64,000 nucleotides of DNA from Gammaproteobacteria bacterium (GTDB lineage Bacteria; Pseudomonadota; Gammaproteobacteria; Chromatiales; Chromatiaceae), in the NCBI GenBank assembly GCA_011389885.1, contig JAABTK010000005.1, forward strand, positions 1 to 64,000. Direction: 5' to 3'. The notes beneath the pieces were generated by a model. It was not told the DNA's origin. It did no database searches and saw nothing but the letters and a program-made list of their open reading frames with translations. A program made the position numbers and the translations under genes. Below are positions 9,157-18,288 of this stretch, one piece after another (positions within the stretch are counted from its first letter, which is position 1; every line of letters starts with the position of its first letter).

Positions 9157-10059
9157 ATGAAGATCGATCATTTGAATGCGGAATTCGGCGTCGATGGCCA
9201 GGTGCGCTTCGTCGAGGGCAAGGGCGGGTTGGTGATGATTGAGGTGGAGAACGCCCACGCCAAGGCGGTGATTTCCACCTACTCCGCTCAGGTGCTGAGC
9301 TTTCGGCCGACGGCCGAACCCGAGGATCTGCTGTTCGTCAGCGAGCAGGCCTATTACCAGCCGGGCAAGGCGATCAAGGGCGGCATCCCGGTCTGCTGGC
9401 CCTGGTTCGGACCCGATCCGTCCGGCCAGGGCGGACCTGGGCACGGTTTCGTGCGCGCCCGCCAGTGGCAAGTGGCCGGCGTGCTCAGTCAGCACGACGG
9501 CACCACCTATATCCGGCTGGAGAGCGAAGACGACGAGGAGACCCGCAAGCTCTGGCCCCATCGCTTCACGCTGGAGCTGGAAATCCAAATCGGTCGCAGC
9601 CTGTTGGTCACCCTGGTCACCCGCAACAAGACCGACCAGCCGCTCAACATCACCCAGGGCCTGCACACCTATTTCAAGGTCGGCGACATCGCCAAGACCC
9701 GGGTGCAAGGTCTCGACGGCTGCACCTTCCTGGACAAGGTAGCGGACGGCGTGCGCAAGCAGCAGCAAGGGCCAGTGGTGATTGACGGCGAAGTGGATCG
9801 CATCTATCTGGGCGTGGAGCGGGAGCTGGTGATTGAAGACGACCAATTAGAGCGCCGCATCCGCATCGAAGGCACCCACAGCCGCAGTGCCGTGGTGTGG
9901 AATCCGTGGCGCGAAAAGGCCGCGGCGATGGGCGACTTCGGCGACACTGAATACCAGCGCATGCTGTGCGTGGAAACCACCAATGCCGACGAAGACCAGG
10001 TCCAGGTCCCCGCCGACGGCGAATACCGCCTCAGCGCTGAGTATTCCATCGGGCATTGA
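9157..10059 (+). CDS. D-hexose-6-phosphate mutarotase (YeaD-like aldose epimerase)
   Basis: 300 residues from the ATG at 9157, preceded by ATAGGGGA. Galactose-mutarotase fold: GGIPVCWPWFGP, GHGFVRARQW (catalytic His region), LNITQGLHTYFKVGDI and VVWNPWREKAAAMGDF are all typical of the YeaD group. It interconverts alpha and beta anomers of glucose-6-phosphate-type sugars in the cytoplasm. Transcribed divergently from the oxidoreductase gene, with about 100 bases between them for both promoters. Confidence 0.92.
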   Translation: MKIDHLNAEFGVDGQVRFVEGKGGLVMIEVENAHAKAVISTYSAQVLSFRPTAEPEDLLFVSEQAYYQPGKAIKGGIPVCWPWFGPDPSGQGGPGHGFVRARQWQVAGVLSQHDGTTYIRLESEDDEETRKLWPHRFTLELEIQIGRSLLVTLVTRNKTDQPLNITQGLHTYFKVGDIAKTRVQGLDGCTFLDKVADGVRKQQQGPVVIDGEVDRIYLGVERELVIEDDQLERRIRIEGTHSRSAVVWNPWREKAAAMGDFGDTEYQRMLCVETTNADEDQVQVPADGEYRLSAEYSIGH

Positions 10060-10074
10060 GGCTCGGTCGGGGCG

Positions 10075-10431
10075 CTACAAAAAGAACGGGAAAAGCGTCA
10101 GGTAGAGCACCAGCGCCACGGCCCCTAAATAGAAGACGAATTGAATCGGACCGCCGCGAAAGCGGGTCCAAAGGGTCTCGTGGGTCCCTTGCCGGCGTTG
10201 CTCCGCATGCTCCGCGCGGATGGCCGCGGTGCGCGCCTGTTGGTATTCGTCGATCACGCGTCGGGCCTTCGCCTCCTGGCTTTCGTCCTTGAGCCAGAAG
10301 GCCGCCACCGCCAGGCCCAGAAAGCCGGGCTTGGTCTCGTGGTACTCGATGCGGTGCTCGTCCAGCAGTTGGCGCACGTCCTCGGCCTCGTCCTCGGGGA
10401 CATTGTTTAGGCGGAATAATAGTTTGGCCAT
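10075..10431 (-). CDS. DUF6164-family small membrane protein
   Basis: 118 residues. The N-terminal half (LLFRLNNVPEDEAEDVRQLLDEHRI) looks like a small regulatory alpha/beta domain; the C-terminus ends in one membrane helix (FVFYLGAVALVLYLTLFPFF). This matches the DUF6164 family found in Gammaproteobacteria; function unknown. It lies downstream of lpdA on the same strand, separated by a hairpin, and converges on the mutarotase gene. Confidence 0.8.
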   Translation of the reverse strand: MAKLLFRLNNVPEDEAEDVRQLLDEHRIEYHETKPGFLGLAVAAFWLKDESQEAKARRVIDEYQQARTAAIRAEHAEQRRQGTHETLWTRFRGGPIQFVFYLGAVALVLYLTLFPFFL

Positions 10432-10443
10432 AATGAGAACCGA

Positions 10444-10500
10444 AGTGTCAAACGCGAGTTTTATCCTGGATACGACCGGGTCAAACTCGCGTTTAACACT
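10444..10500. repeat. Inverted repeat, two arms of the AAACTCGCGTTT element
   Basis: Left arm 10444-10461 and right arm 10483-10500 are reverse complements over 18 bases with one mismatch, around a 21-base loop. The right-arm sequence recurs at 23871-23888 and 42994-43011 as single arms. The position just after lpdA suggests an attenuating or transcript-stabilising hairpin, but there is no T-run, so it is not a standard intrinsic terminator. Confidence 0.75.
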
Positions 10501-10507
10501 CCAAAAG

Positions 10508-12277
10508 TTACTTCCGCTTCTTCGGCGGCAGGAGGTCGGTGATGCTGCCGTCGCCCATCTCGGCCGCCATGGCGATGGTCTCGCTCAGGGTGGGGTGGGG
10601 GTGTACGCTTAACGCGATGTCCTCCAGGTCCGCGCCCATCTCCAGCGCCAGCACGGTCTCGCCGATCAGCTCGCCGGCATTGGGGCCGGCGATGCCGGCG
10701 CCCAGGATGCGCCGGGTCTTGGGGTCGAACAGCAGCTTGGTCAGGCCCTCGTCGCGGCCGATGCCTAGGGCCCGCCCGCTGGCGGCCCAGGGGAAGACGC
10801 CCTTTTCGTATTCCACGCCCTGGGCCTTGGCCTCGGTCTCGGTGAGGCCCATCCAGGCCACCTCGGGGTCGGTATAGGCCACCGAAGGAATAGTCAGCGG
10901 GTCGAAGCGGCTGGGGCGGCCGGCGATCACCTCCGCTGCCACCTTGGCCTCGTGGCTGGCCTTGTGCGCCAGCATGGGCTGACCTACCACGTCGCCGATG
11001 GCGAAAATGTTCTTCACGTTGGTGCGCATGGCGTCGTCCACCGGAATAAAGCCGCGCTCGTCCACCTGCACCCCGGCGGCCTCGGCCCCGATGAGCTTGC
11101 CGTTGGGTACGCGGCCCACCGCCACCAGCACCTTGTCGTAGGTCTGCATCTCTTTAGGCGCTTGCTTGCCCTCGAAGTCCACTACCAGCCCGGCCTCTTC
11201 GGCGCGGATCTCGGTGACCTTGGTGCCGAGCATGATGTTGCGATAGCGCTTTTTAATGCGTTTTTCCAGCGGCTTGACCAGGTCCTTGTCGCAGCCCGGA
11301 ATGAGGCTATTCTGCAACTCCACGATATCGATTGCCGTGCCCAGGGCGCTATACACCGTGGCCATCTCCAGGCCGATGATGCCGCCGCCGATGACGAGCA
11401 TTCTCTCCGGCACGTCTTCGAGTTCCAGGGCGCCGGTGGAGTCCAGCATGCGCGGGTCGTCGTGGGGGAAGCTCGGGATCTGCACCGGGCGCGAACCGCA
11501 GGCGATGATGGCGTGCTCGAATTCGATCACCTTGGCCCCCTCGGCGGTTTCCACCCGCAGGCGGTTGCGCGACACGAAGCGGCCGTCGCCCCGCACCACC
11601 CCCACCTTGCGCTGCTTGGCCAACTGCTTCAGCCCGCCGGTGAGGCGCTGCACCACCTGGTCCTTCCCCTGGCGCATTTGCTCGATGTCCACCTCCGGCT
11701 TGCCGAAGCGGATGCCCATCTTCTCCATCTCCCGGGTCTCTTCCAGGATCGCCGCCGCATGCAGCAGGGCCTTGGAGGGGATGCAGCCCACGTTCAGGCA
11801 GACCCCGCCGAGGGCGGCATGGCGCTCCACCAGCACCGTCTTCTTGCCCAGATCCGCCGCACGAAAGGCCGCGGTATAACCGCCGGGCCCGGCGCCCAGC
11901 ACCAGCACCTCCGCATGCAGATCCACGCCGGTCTGGGCGGCCGCGGGCTCGTCCTGGGCGCCGGCCTCGGTCGCCGCCGCCGCAGCGGCCGGCTCGGCAG
12001 GCGCGGACTCGCTCTCCTCGCCGCCGTTGGCCCCCTCCGCCGCCTCCAGGGTCAGGATCAGGTCCCCCTCGGAGACCTTGTCCCCCACCTGGACCTTCAA
12101 CTCGGCGACCTTCCCGGCGGCCGGGGAGGGGATCTCCATGGCCGCCTTGTCGCTCTCCAATATGATCATGGTCTCCCCCTCATCGATGGCCTGACCGACG
12201 GCCACGGGGATCTCCACGATCTCCACGTCTTTGAAGTCGCCGATGTTGGGGAGGGTTACGGATTGTTTCTCGGGCAT
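10508..12277 (-). CDS. lpdA: Dihydrolipoyl dehydrogenase (E3) with N-terminal lipoyl domain
   Basis: 589 residues. Residues 1-80 form a lipoyl domain ([10 protein letters not shown], lipoyl-Lys K44), followed by an Ala/Glu-rich linker and the flavoprotein disulfide reductase: FAD-binding VLVLGAGPGGYTAAFRA, redox disulfide GGVCLNVGCIPSK, NAD-binding VIGGGIIGLEMATVY, and the C-terminal HPHPTLSE with the active-site His. It regenerates lipoamide for the pyruvate dehydrogenase complex. The aceF gene lies 2 kb upstream on the same strand, with accessory genes in between, so lpdA probably needs a promoter of its own. Confidence 0.97.
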   Translation of the reverse strand: MPEKQSVTLPNIGDFKDVEIVEIPVAVGQAIDEGETMIILESDKAAMEIPSPAAGKVAELKVQVGDKVSEGDLILTLEAAEGANGGEESESAPAEPAAAAAATEAGAQDEPAAAQTGVDLHAEVLVLGAGPGGYTAAFRAADLGKKTVLVERHAALGGVCLNVGCIPSKALLHAAAILEETREMEKMGIRFGKPEVDIEQMRQGKDQVVQRLTGGLKQLAKQRKVGVVRGDGRFVSRNRLRVETAEGAKVIEFEHAIIACGSRPVQIPSFPHDDPRMLDSTGALELEDVPERMLVIGGGIIGLEMATVYSALGTAIDIVELQNSLIPGCDKDLVKPLEKRIKKRYRNIMLGTKVTEIRAEEAGLVVDFEGKQAPKEMQTYDKVLVAVGRVPNGKLIGAEAAGVQVDERGFIPVDDAMRTNVKNIFAIGDVVGQPMLAHKASHEAKVAAEVIAGRPSRFDPLTIPSVAYTDPEVAWMGLTETEAKAQGVEYEKGVFPWAASGRALGIGRDEGLTKLLFDPKTRRILGAGIAGPNAGELIGETVLALEMGADLEDIALSVHPHPTLSETIAMAAEMGDGSITDLLPPKKRK

Positions 12278-12286
12278 GTCGGGTCT

Positions 12287-12568
12287 CTAGGTTGTGGAAT
12301 CGGGTTGGATATTTGAATTACGCCACAGGCCAGCGAGAAGCCTATACGCGGTTTTGTCAGGGGCGTGCTTCAATAGATTAGACGTCTCAGCCAAACAATG
12401 CGATGTGATCCAAATCTCGTTGAAGCGTTTCAACACACTCACAAGCAGATCGAAGTCGCTTTCGGTGAAGGTCTTGGTCCGCTTATGGGTGCTGATCAGC
12501 TTCCTGTCCACCACGCCAACAACCAATAAGACCAGCAGATTTGTATCGATCAACAGGCTGCTAGCCAT
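12287..12568 (-). pseudogene. PIN-domain protein, C-terminally truncated
   Basis: The N-terminus SSLLIDTNLLVLLVVG carries the first acidic residue of a PIN ribonuclease, and ITSHCLAETSNLL carries the next conserved acid. The frame then ends after 93 residues (WRNSNIQPDSTT), whereas relatives have about 150 and need C-terminal aspartates. The stop lies 9 bases before lpdA, so the deletion end coincides with the lpdA leader. It overlaps the upstream hypothetical gene by 8 bases. The missing acids make nuclease activity unlikely. Confidence 0.7.
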
Positions 12569-12842
12569 TTGCGCTCTCCCGAATCTTGATCTCCTTCACC
12601 TTGCCGGTGGCATCATCGATCCGCACGATCTTATACTCCCGCCGGGGATTCTGGGGCTGAAGGCCTGGAGAAGCGCTCGGCGTCTCATAATCCCAAGGTC
12701 CGGAAAACCCGATGGTTACATTCCAGACATTTGCCGGATCGTCAAAGGTAATCTCTTCCAACCCGATATTGCTCGAACTCTCATGGGCGAAGATGTCCGA
12801 AACATACTGAATAGCTTCTTTAACGACCTCTTTGACTTCCAT
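12561..12842 (-). CDS. Hypothetical protein paired with PIN gene
   Basis: 93 residues from the ATG at 12842 (AGG seven bases upstream; in-frame ATGs at 12848 and 12926 are alternatives). Sequence MEVKEVVKEAIQYV, then TFDDPANVWNVTIGFSGPWDYE and REYKIVRIDDATGKV. I do not recognise a named domain, but the 8-base overlap with the PIN gene suggests a former two-gene unit, possibly antitoxin-like. Base composition is lower in GC than the aceEF and lpd genes. Confidence 0.6.
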   Translation of the reverse strand: MEVKEVVKEAIQYVSDIFAHESSSNIGLEEITFDDPANVWNVTIGFSGPWDYETPSASPGLQPQNPRREYKIVRIDDATGKVKEIKIRESANG

Positions 12843-12993
12843 AATCATGCCTGTTTGGTTGATTTCGGGATTTCGCGATTGTATTTTGTCCGGCTTAGTG
12901 TACAGCCCCTGAGCTATGCGGCTCAATTGCCAGGGCCTTTACTCTTAGTGAGGCGTGAATCCTCTTTTAGCTACGCGACGTACCCCTTAATGG

Positions 12994-13092
12994 CCAGCGC
13001 CGTGCCCATCATGGGCGTTTGCGATGGGCACGGCGCTGAAAGATCACACCAATAACCCACGAAAGGTGGAGCGCCTTTGCCCATCCTACGCC
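12994..13092. repeat. 99-bp dispersed repeat, copy 1 (direct repeat partner of 14071-14168)
   Basis: Differs from 14071-14168 by three substitutions and one deleted base. It contains a perfect 14-bp stem (12997-13010 with 13023-13036) around a 12-base loop and ends in GCCCATCCTACGCC, the reverse complement of the GTAGGATGGGC motif seen again at about 14020 and 32355. Lies 130 bases after the end of the toxin gene. Confidence 0.85.
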
Positions 13093-13223
13093 TTTCCTCA
13101 AAACGCTTTGCTCGTTCCCAAGGTCTCCTTGGGAACGCATGTCTTGCAAGCTCTTGCTTGCCTTAAGGATATTCGGGCAGCTAGATCTGTCAAGACTGGA
13201 GTTCCGGAGCTGGCGGCTGGGAA

Positions 13224-13517
13224 CTAGACAAGTCTGTCAACCCAATATTCAGGCCTTCGATGTTGATGCGCAACAGCAACGATAACGATGTGATCATATT
13301 CTATAGCGTAAAGTAGCTTGTAGGGGAATTTGTGGAGAAGGCACTTGCGGATCTCGCCTTTTTCTACCGACCATGCTTTGGGGTATTTTGAAATCCGACG
13401 AGCAGATTTCTTGACTTCTTCCATAAATTGTAATCCGAGACCTTCAAATTCTATTTCATAAAATTGTTTCGCGTCATCTATTTCTCGCTTTGCGATTTCG
13501 GAAAAAACGACCCTCAT
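13224..13517 (-). CDS. ParE/RelE-family toxin
   Basis: 97 residues from the ATG at 13517, which overlaps the antitoxin stop as ATGA. Typical plasmid-stabilisation fold: VVFSEIAKREIDDAKQFYE, then FMEEVKKSARRISKYPKAW, and the C-terminal YKLLYAIEYDHIVIVAVAHQHRRPEYW. Family members either cleave ribosome-bound mRNA or inhibit gyrase; which applies here is not visible. The tail HQHRRPEYW with basic residues is intact, so the toxin may be active. Confidence 0.88.
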   Translation of the reverse strand: MRVVFSEIAKREIDDAKQFYEIEFEGLGLQFMEEVKKSARRISKYPKAWSVEKGEIRKCLLHKFPYKLLYAIEYDHIVIVAVAHQHRRPEYWVDRLV

Positions 13518-13723
13518 TGCCAGTCCTTGAAAGCTTCTTCCATTGAGATGCCTTTGAGCTTCCCTTCGCGATAGGCCTTGAGGCGTTTTTCCGCTTCCTC
13601 TGTCCATATGGACTCCAATGTCGCATCCGGTTCGTCCAGGCTCTTCAACAGCCCTTCGACGATTGCAAATTTTTCATCTGCTTTGAGCTTTAGTGCTTCT
13701 TCGAGTAATTCTCTTGTGCTCAT
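13514..13723 (-). CDS. Addiction-module antitoxin, RelB/PF09720-like
   Basis: 69 residues: STRELLEEALKLKADEKFAIVEGLLKSLDEPD followed by a W-containing acidic helix (SIWTEEAEKRLKAYREGKLKGI). This is the short helical 'addiction module component' family that pairs with RelE/ParE toxins. It precedes the toxin with a four-base overlap, the usual order for autoregulated modules; the promoter should lie in 13724-13800. Confidence 0.85.
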   Translation of the reverse strand: MSTRELLEEALKLKADEKFAIVEGLLKSLDEPDATLESIWTEEAEKRLKAYREGKLKGISMEEAFKDWQ

Positions 13724-14070
13724 GTTCTACATGCCTCGGTTGTCTTCAGGTGTGTTATTAAAAGGCCTCTTTTCGCTCTCGGTGCTTACTCTTCACATCA
13801 GCTCTTGATCACCGCTTGGATGGGCGGGCGCATAGATCGTGAAACCGCCGTCATCGCTGGGTTCGAGGATTACTTTGATGTTCATTTCACGAGTTCTCTG
13901 GTTTTCGGGTTATAGTGTTGTTAGTCTATTTAGTTCCAACCAAGCTCGCACTTTCGATCCCCTAGCTGTTGGGCGACGCAAAGCGTCGGGGGTGCGATTG
14001 AAACCGGTGTGGAGCCTGCGTAGGATGGGCAAAGGCGCTCCCGCATGACTCGAAAAATACACCTGCATGT

Positions 14071-14168
14071 CCAGCGCCGTGCCCATCATGGGCGCTTGTG
14101 ATGGGCACGGCGCTGAAAGATCACATCAATAACCCACGAAAGGTGGAGCGCCTTGCCCATCCTACGCC
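14071..14168. repeat. 98-bp dispersed repeat, copy 2
   Basis: Same orientation as copy 1 at 12994 and nearly identical; the 14-bp stem (14074-14087 with 14100-14113) is intact. The two copies bracket the toxin-antitoxin genes. Confidence 0.85.
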
Positions 14169-14240
14169 AAAACCTTCGTTAGCCCTGCCCTTCTTGGAAT
14201 ATACAGTTATAGTACGCCCCCAAAACCAAATACAGACACC

Positions 14241-14260
14241 GCCCTCCGAAAGCGGAGGGC
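14241..14260 (-). terminator. Hairpin after aceF
   Basis: GCCCTCCG and CGGAGGGC form a perfect 8-bp stem with a four-base loop, 30 bases after the aceF stop. There is no T-run directly after it on the minus strand, so termination is probable but not typical. Confidence 0.5.
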
Positions 14261-14289
14261 GCGTCGTCTAGGGCCTCAGCCTCCCAATC

Positions 14290-15618
14290 TCAAAGCAGCA
14301 TCCGCCGCATGTCGCCGAGTAGTTTAGCCAAAAGGGTGGTGAAGCGCACGCCTTGGACGCCGTCGATGACGCGGTGGTCGTAGGAGACGGAGTAGGGGAG
14401 CATGAGCTTGGGTCGGAATTCCTGACCGTTCCACACCGGTTTCATTTGCGCCTTGGAGAGGCCGAGGATGGCCACTTCGGGGGCGTTGACGATGGGGGTG
14501 AAGCCGGCGCCGCCGATGCCGCCGAGGCTGGAGATGGTGAAGCAGCCGCCGCGCATTTCATCCGAGCCGAGTTTGCCCTTGCGGGCGCGGTCGCTCATTT
14601 CGCCCAGTTCTTTGGCCAGTTGGAAGATGCCCTTTTGGTCCGCGTCGCGGATCACCGGCACCACCAGGCCGTTGGGGGTGTCCACCGCGATGCCTAAGTG
14701 GAAGTACTTTTTGTAGATCAGGTTTTCGCCGTCGGGGGCCAGGGAGGCGTTGAAGTCGGGCATCTGCTGGAGGGCCGCCACCGTGGCCTTCATGATGAAG
14801 GGCATGGGGGTGAGGCGCACTTCCTGCTTGGCGGCCTCGTCCTTCATGGACTTGCGGAAGGCCTCCATTTCGCTGATGTCCGCCTCGTCGAATTGGGTGA
14901 CGTGGGGGATGTTGAGCCAGCAGTTGTGCAGGTGGGCGCCGCTGAGCTTTTTGATGCGGCCCAGGGGCTTGGTCTCGGTGTCGCCGAATAGCGAGAAGTC
15001 CACCTCGGGCAGGGGCGGCAGGCGGAAGGGGCCGCCTTGCCGGCCCTGGCCGGCGCTGGCCACGGCGCGCTTGACGAAGCCCTGCACGTCCTCCTTGGTG
15101 ACGCGGTTCTTGGGGCCGGTCCCCTGCACCTGGAGGATGTCCACCCCGAGTTCGCGGGCGAAGCGGCGCACCGAGGGGCTGGCGTGGCCCTTGGAGCGGG
15201 ACGCGAACTCCGTGATGCTGCCGCGCACCGGGGGCGGGGTGCGCTCCTTTTCGCCGGGCATGCGGGGCGGGGCGGGTTGGGAGGGCGCGGCCTTGGGGGC
15301 CGGCCTTTCCGGTTCGGGCGGCGGCTCGGGGGCCTTTTCGGACGCCTCCGCGGTCTCTTCGCCGGAGTCGCCGCCCGCGGCCGCCTCCAGGGTGAGGATC
15401 AGATCGCCTTCGTTGATCTTGTCGCCCACGGAGACCTTCACGGCCTTGACCGTGCCGGCCTCGGGCGAGGGGATCTCCATGGCGGCCTTGTCGCTCTCCA
15501 GGGTGATGATGGGGCTTTCGGCCTCCACGGTGTCGCCCGCGGAGACCAGCACCTCGATGATCTCCACGTCGGAGAAGTCGCCGATGGAGGGCAGTGTTAC
15601 CTGTATTTCGTTGGCCAT
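14290..15618 (-). CDS. aceF: Dihydrolipoamide acetyltransferase (PDH E2)
   Basis: 442 residues. One lipoyl domain ([11 protein letters not shown]44), a Pro/Ala/Glu linker, the peripheral-subunit-binding domain ([27 protein letters not shown]) at about 135-170, then the catalytic domain ending with [12 protein letters not shown], in which His and Asp of HxxxDG are intact. E. coli E2 has three lipoyl domains; a single one is common in other gammaproteobacteria. It follows aceE by 15 bases in one operon. Confidence 0.97.
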   Translation of the reverse strand: MANEIQVTLPSIGDFSDVEIIEVLVSAGDTVEAESPIITLESDKAAMEIPSPEAGTVKAVKVSVGDKINEGDLILTLEAAAGGDSGEETAEASEKAPEPPPEPERPAPKAAPSQPAPPRMPGEKERTPPPVRGSITEFASRSKGHASPSVRRFARELGVDILQVQGTGPKNRVTKEDVQGFVKRAVASAGQGRQGGPFRLPPLPEVDFSLFGDTETKPLGRIKKLSGAHLHNCWLNIPHVTQFDEADISEMEAFRKSMKDEAAKQEVRLTPMPFIMKATVAALQQMPDFNASLAPDGENLIYKKYFHLGIAVDTPNGLVVPVIRDADQKGIFQLAKELGEMSDRARKGKLGSDEMRGGCFTISSLGGIGGAGFTPIVNAPEVAILGLSKAQMKPVWNGQEFRPKLMLPYSVSYDHRVIDGVQGVRFTTLLAKLLGDMRRMLL

Positions 15619-15633
15619 TGTGCGAACCCCTCC

Positions 15634-18288
15634 TTAAACCGTTACCGGGTTGGGTTTTTCGGGGTCCACCCCGTATTTTTCGATGGCCTGGGCCACCACT
15701 GCGCCGTCCACCGCGCCCTCTTCCTGGAGGGCGCGCAGGGCGGCCACCGCCACATAGTTGCGGTCCACTTCGAAGAACTTGCGCAGTTGGGAGCGGCGAT
15801 CCGAACGGCCGTAGCCGTCGGTGCCGAGCACCTTGTAGCGGTTCTTCAGGTAGGGCCGGATTTGCTCGGGATAGGCGCGCACATAGTCGGTGGCGGCCAC
15901 GATGGGCCCCTGCGCCTCGCCCAGTTGTCGTTCCACATAGGCCTTCTTCGGGTCTTCCTCGGGGTGCAGCCGGTTCCAGCGCTCCACGTCCTGACCCTCG
16001 CGGGTGAGTTCGGTGAAGCTGGTGACGCTCCAAATGGCGCAGGAGCAATCGAAGTCCGCCTCCAGCATCTCGGCGGCGGCCATTACCTCGCGCAGGATCG
16101 TCCCGCTGCCCAGCAGTTGCACCTTGCGCTTGCCCTTGCCGCCGTCCTGAAGCTTGTAGATGCCCTTGAGGATGCCCTCTTCGGCGCCCTTGGGCAGCGC
16201 CGGCTGGACATAGTTTTCGTTCATCACGGTGATGTAGTAGAACACGTTTTCCTGCTCCTGGAACATGCGGCGCATGCCGTCGTGCAGGATGATGGCCAGT
16301 TCGTAGGCGAAGCAGGGGTCGTAGGAGACGCAGTTGGGGATGGTGGCGGCGGCCATCACGCTGTGGCCGTCCTGGTGTTGCAGGCCCTCGCCGGCGAGGG
16401 TGGTGCGGCCGGCGGTGCCGCCGAGCAGGAAGCCCCGGGCCTGCATGTCGCCGGCGGCCCAGATCAGGTCGCCCACGCGCTGAAAGCCGAACATCGAATA
16501 GTAGATGTAGAAGGGGATCATGCTGATCCCGTGGTTCGAGTAGGCGGTGGCCGCGGCGATCCAGGAGGACAGGGCCCCGGCCTCGTTAATGCCCTCTTGC
16601 AGGATTTGGCCCTTTTTGTCCTCGCGGTAGTACATCACCTGGTCGGCGTCCACCGGGTGGTAGAGTTGGCCCACGGAGGAGTAGATGCCGAGCTGGCGGA
16701 ACAGCCCCTCCATGCCGAAGGTGCGGGACTCGTCGGGCACGATGGGCACCACATAGCGGCCGATGGCCTTGTCCTTGGTCAGGGTGCTCAACATGCGCAC
16801 GAAGGCCATGGTGGTGGACATCTCGCGCTCGCCGCTGCCTTGGAGGATGTTGTCGAAGGCGTCGATGCCCGGGATCTTCATCGGGTCGGCCTTCCTGCGG
16901 CGCTGGGGCAGGTAGCCGCCGAGTTCCTTGCGGCGCTCCTTCATGTACTGGATTTCGGGGCTGTCCTCCGCCGGCTTATAGAAGGGCGCGGCGGTGATCT
17001 TCTCCTCCGGGATGGGGATGTTGAAGCGGTCGCGGAAGGCGCGCAGGGCCTCGTCGCCCATCTTCTTCTGCTGATGGGTGATGTTTTGGCCCTCGCCGGC
17101 CACGCCCATGCCGTAGCCCTTTACCGTCTTGGCCAGGATCACGGTGGGCTGGCCGCGGTGCTCCATGGCCTCGGCGTAGGCGGCGTAGACCTTCAACGGG
17201 TCGTGGCCGCCGCGGTTGAGGCGCCAGATGTCTTCGTCGGACATATTGGCCACCAGGTCCAAAAGCTCCGGATACTTGCCGAAGAAGTGCTCGCGGGTAT
17301 AGGCCCCGCCCTTGGCCTTGTAGGCCTGGTAGTCGCCGTCCACGCACTCCTCCATGCGCTTGAGCAGCAGGCCGGACTTGTCGCGCGCCAGCAGCGGATC
17401 CCAATAGCCGCCCCAGACCACCTTGATTACGTTCCAGCCCGCGCCGCGGAACACCGCCTCCAGCTCTTGAATGATCTTGCCGTTGCCGCGCACCGGGCCG
17501 TCCAGGCGTTGCAGGTTGCAGTTGACCACGAACACCAGGTTGTCGAGCCCCTCGCGGACGGCCAGGGAGATGGCGCCCAGGGACTCGGGCTCGTCCATTT
17601 CGCCGTCGCCCATATAGGCCCAGACCTTGCGGCCCCGGGTGTTGAGGATGCCGCGGTCGTGCAGGTAGCGCATAAAGCGCGCCTGATAGATGGCCATTAG
17701 CGGCCCCAGGCCCATGGAGACGGTGGGAAACTGCCAGAAACCGGGCATCAGCCACGGATGCGGATAGGACGGCAGGCCGCCGCCGTCCACCTCTTGGCGA
17801 AAGTTGTACAACTGCTCCTCGCTGATGCGGCCCTCCAGATAGGCGCGGGCGTAGATGCCGGGGGCCGAATGGCCCTGGAAGAACACCAGGTCGCCGTCCT
17901 GCTGGTCGTTTTGGGCGCGAAAGAAGTGGTTAAAGCCCACGTCAAACAGGGTGGCGATAGAGGCGAAGCTGGAGATATGGCCGCCGTATTCGGTGGTCTT
18001 GCGGTTGGCCTGCACCACCATGGCCATGGCGTTCCAGCGGATGAAGGAGCGGATGCGCCGCTCCATGGCCCGATCACCGGGGAAGCGCCGCTGCTTGTGC
18101 GCCGGGATGGTGTTCACATAGCCGGTGTTGGCGCGATAGGGCAGATAGGCCCCGGAGCGGCGGGCCTTATCGATCAGGCGCTCCAGCAGGTAGTGGGCGC
18201 GCTCGATGCCCTCGTGCTCCAGGACGCCTTCGAGGGCGTCCAACCATTCGTCTGTTTCTAATGGGTCGATGTCGGGTTGCTGTGCCAT
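15634..18288 (-). CDS. aceE: Pyruvate dehydrogenase E1 component, homodimeric type
   Basis: 884 residues, the normal length of the homodimeric E1. Thiamine diphosphate motif GDGEMDEPESLGAISLA ending NCNLQRLDGPVRGN; the substrate channel region YRANTGYVNTIP and the transketolase-like C-terminal domain (GYGRSDRRSQLRKFFEVD) are present. Decarboxylates pyruvate and acetylates E2. First gene of the aceEF operon; transcribed divergently from the TpsB gene. Confidence 0.98.
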   Translation of the reverse strand: MAQQPDIDPLETDEWLDALEGVLEHEGIERAHYLLERLIDKARRSGAYLPYRANTGYVNTIPAHKQRRFPGDRAMERRIRSFIRWNAMAMVVQANRKTTEYGGHISSFASIATLFDVGFNHFFRAQNDQQDGDLVFFQGHSAPGIYARAYLEGRISEEQLYNFRQEVDGGGLPSYPHPWLMPGFWQFPTVSMGLGPLMAIYQARFMRYLHDRGILNTRGRKVWAYMGDGEMDEPESLGAISLAVREGLDNLVFVVNCNLQRLDGPVRGNGKIIQELEAVFRGAGWNVIKVVWGGYWDPLLARDKSGLLLKRMEECVDGDYQAYKAKGGAYTREHFFGKYPELLDLVANMSDEDIWRLNRGGHDPLKVYAAYAEAMEHRGQPTVILAKTVKGYGMGVAGEGQNITHQQKKMGDEALRAFRDRFNIPIPEEKITAAPFYKPAEDSPEIQYMKERRKELGGYLPQRRRKADPMKIPGIDAFDNILQGSGEREMSTTMAFVRMLSTLTKDKAIGRYVVPIVPDESRTFGMEGLFRQLGIYSSVGQLYHPVDADQVMYYREDKKGQILQEGINEAGALSSWIAAATAYSNHGISMIPFYIYYSMFGFQRVGDLIWAAGDMQARGFLLGGTAGRTTLAGEGLQHQDGHSVMAAATIPNCVSYDPCFAYELAIILHDGMRRMFQEQENVFYYITVMNENYVQPALPKGAEEGILKGIYKLQDGGKGKRKVQLLGSGTILREVMAAAEMLEADFDCSCAIWSVTSFTELTREGQDVERWNRLHPEEDPKKAYVERQLGEAQGPIVAATDYVRAYPEQIRPYLKNRYKVLGTDGYGRSDRRSQLRKFFEVDRNYVAVAALRALQEEGAVDGAVVAQAIEKYGVDPEKPNPVTV

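Larger units (their letters stand above)
13724..14289. other. Intergenic between aceF and toxin-antitoxin pair, repeat-rich
   Basis: Contains a GTAGGATGGGC-type fragment at about 14020-14040, the second 99-bp repeat copy (14071-14168) and a hairpin at 14241. The only open frames are short and unrecognisable. The portion 13730-13930 is AT-richer and probably carries the antitoxin promoter. Confidence 0.55.

Noticed and set aside
15037-17700. 887-residue plus-strand ORF opposite aceE/aceF
   Set aside because: Antisense frame kept open by high GC; aceE and aceF are unambiguous on the other strand.
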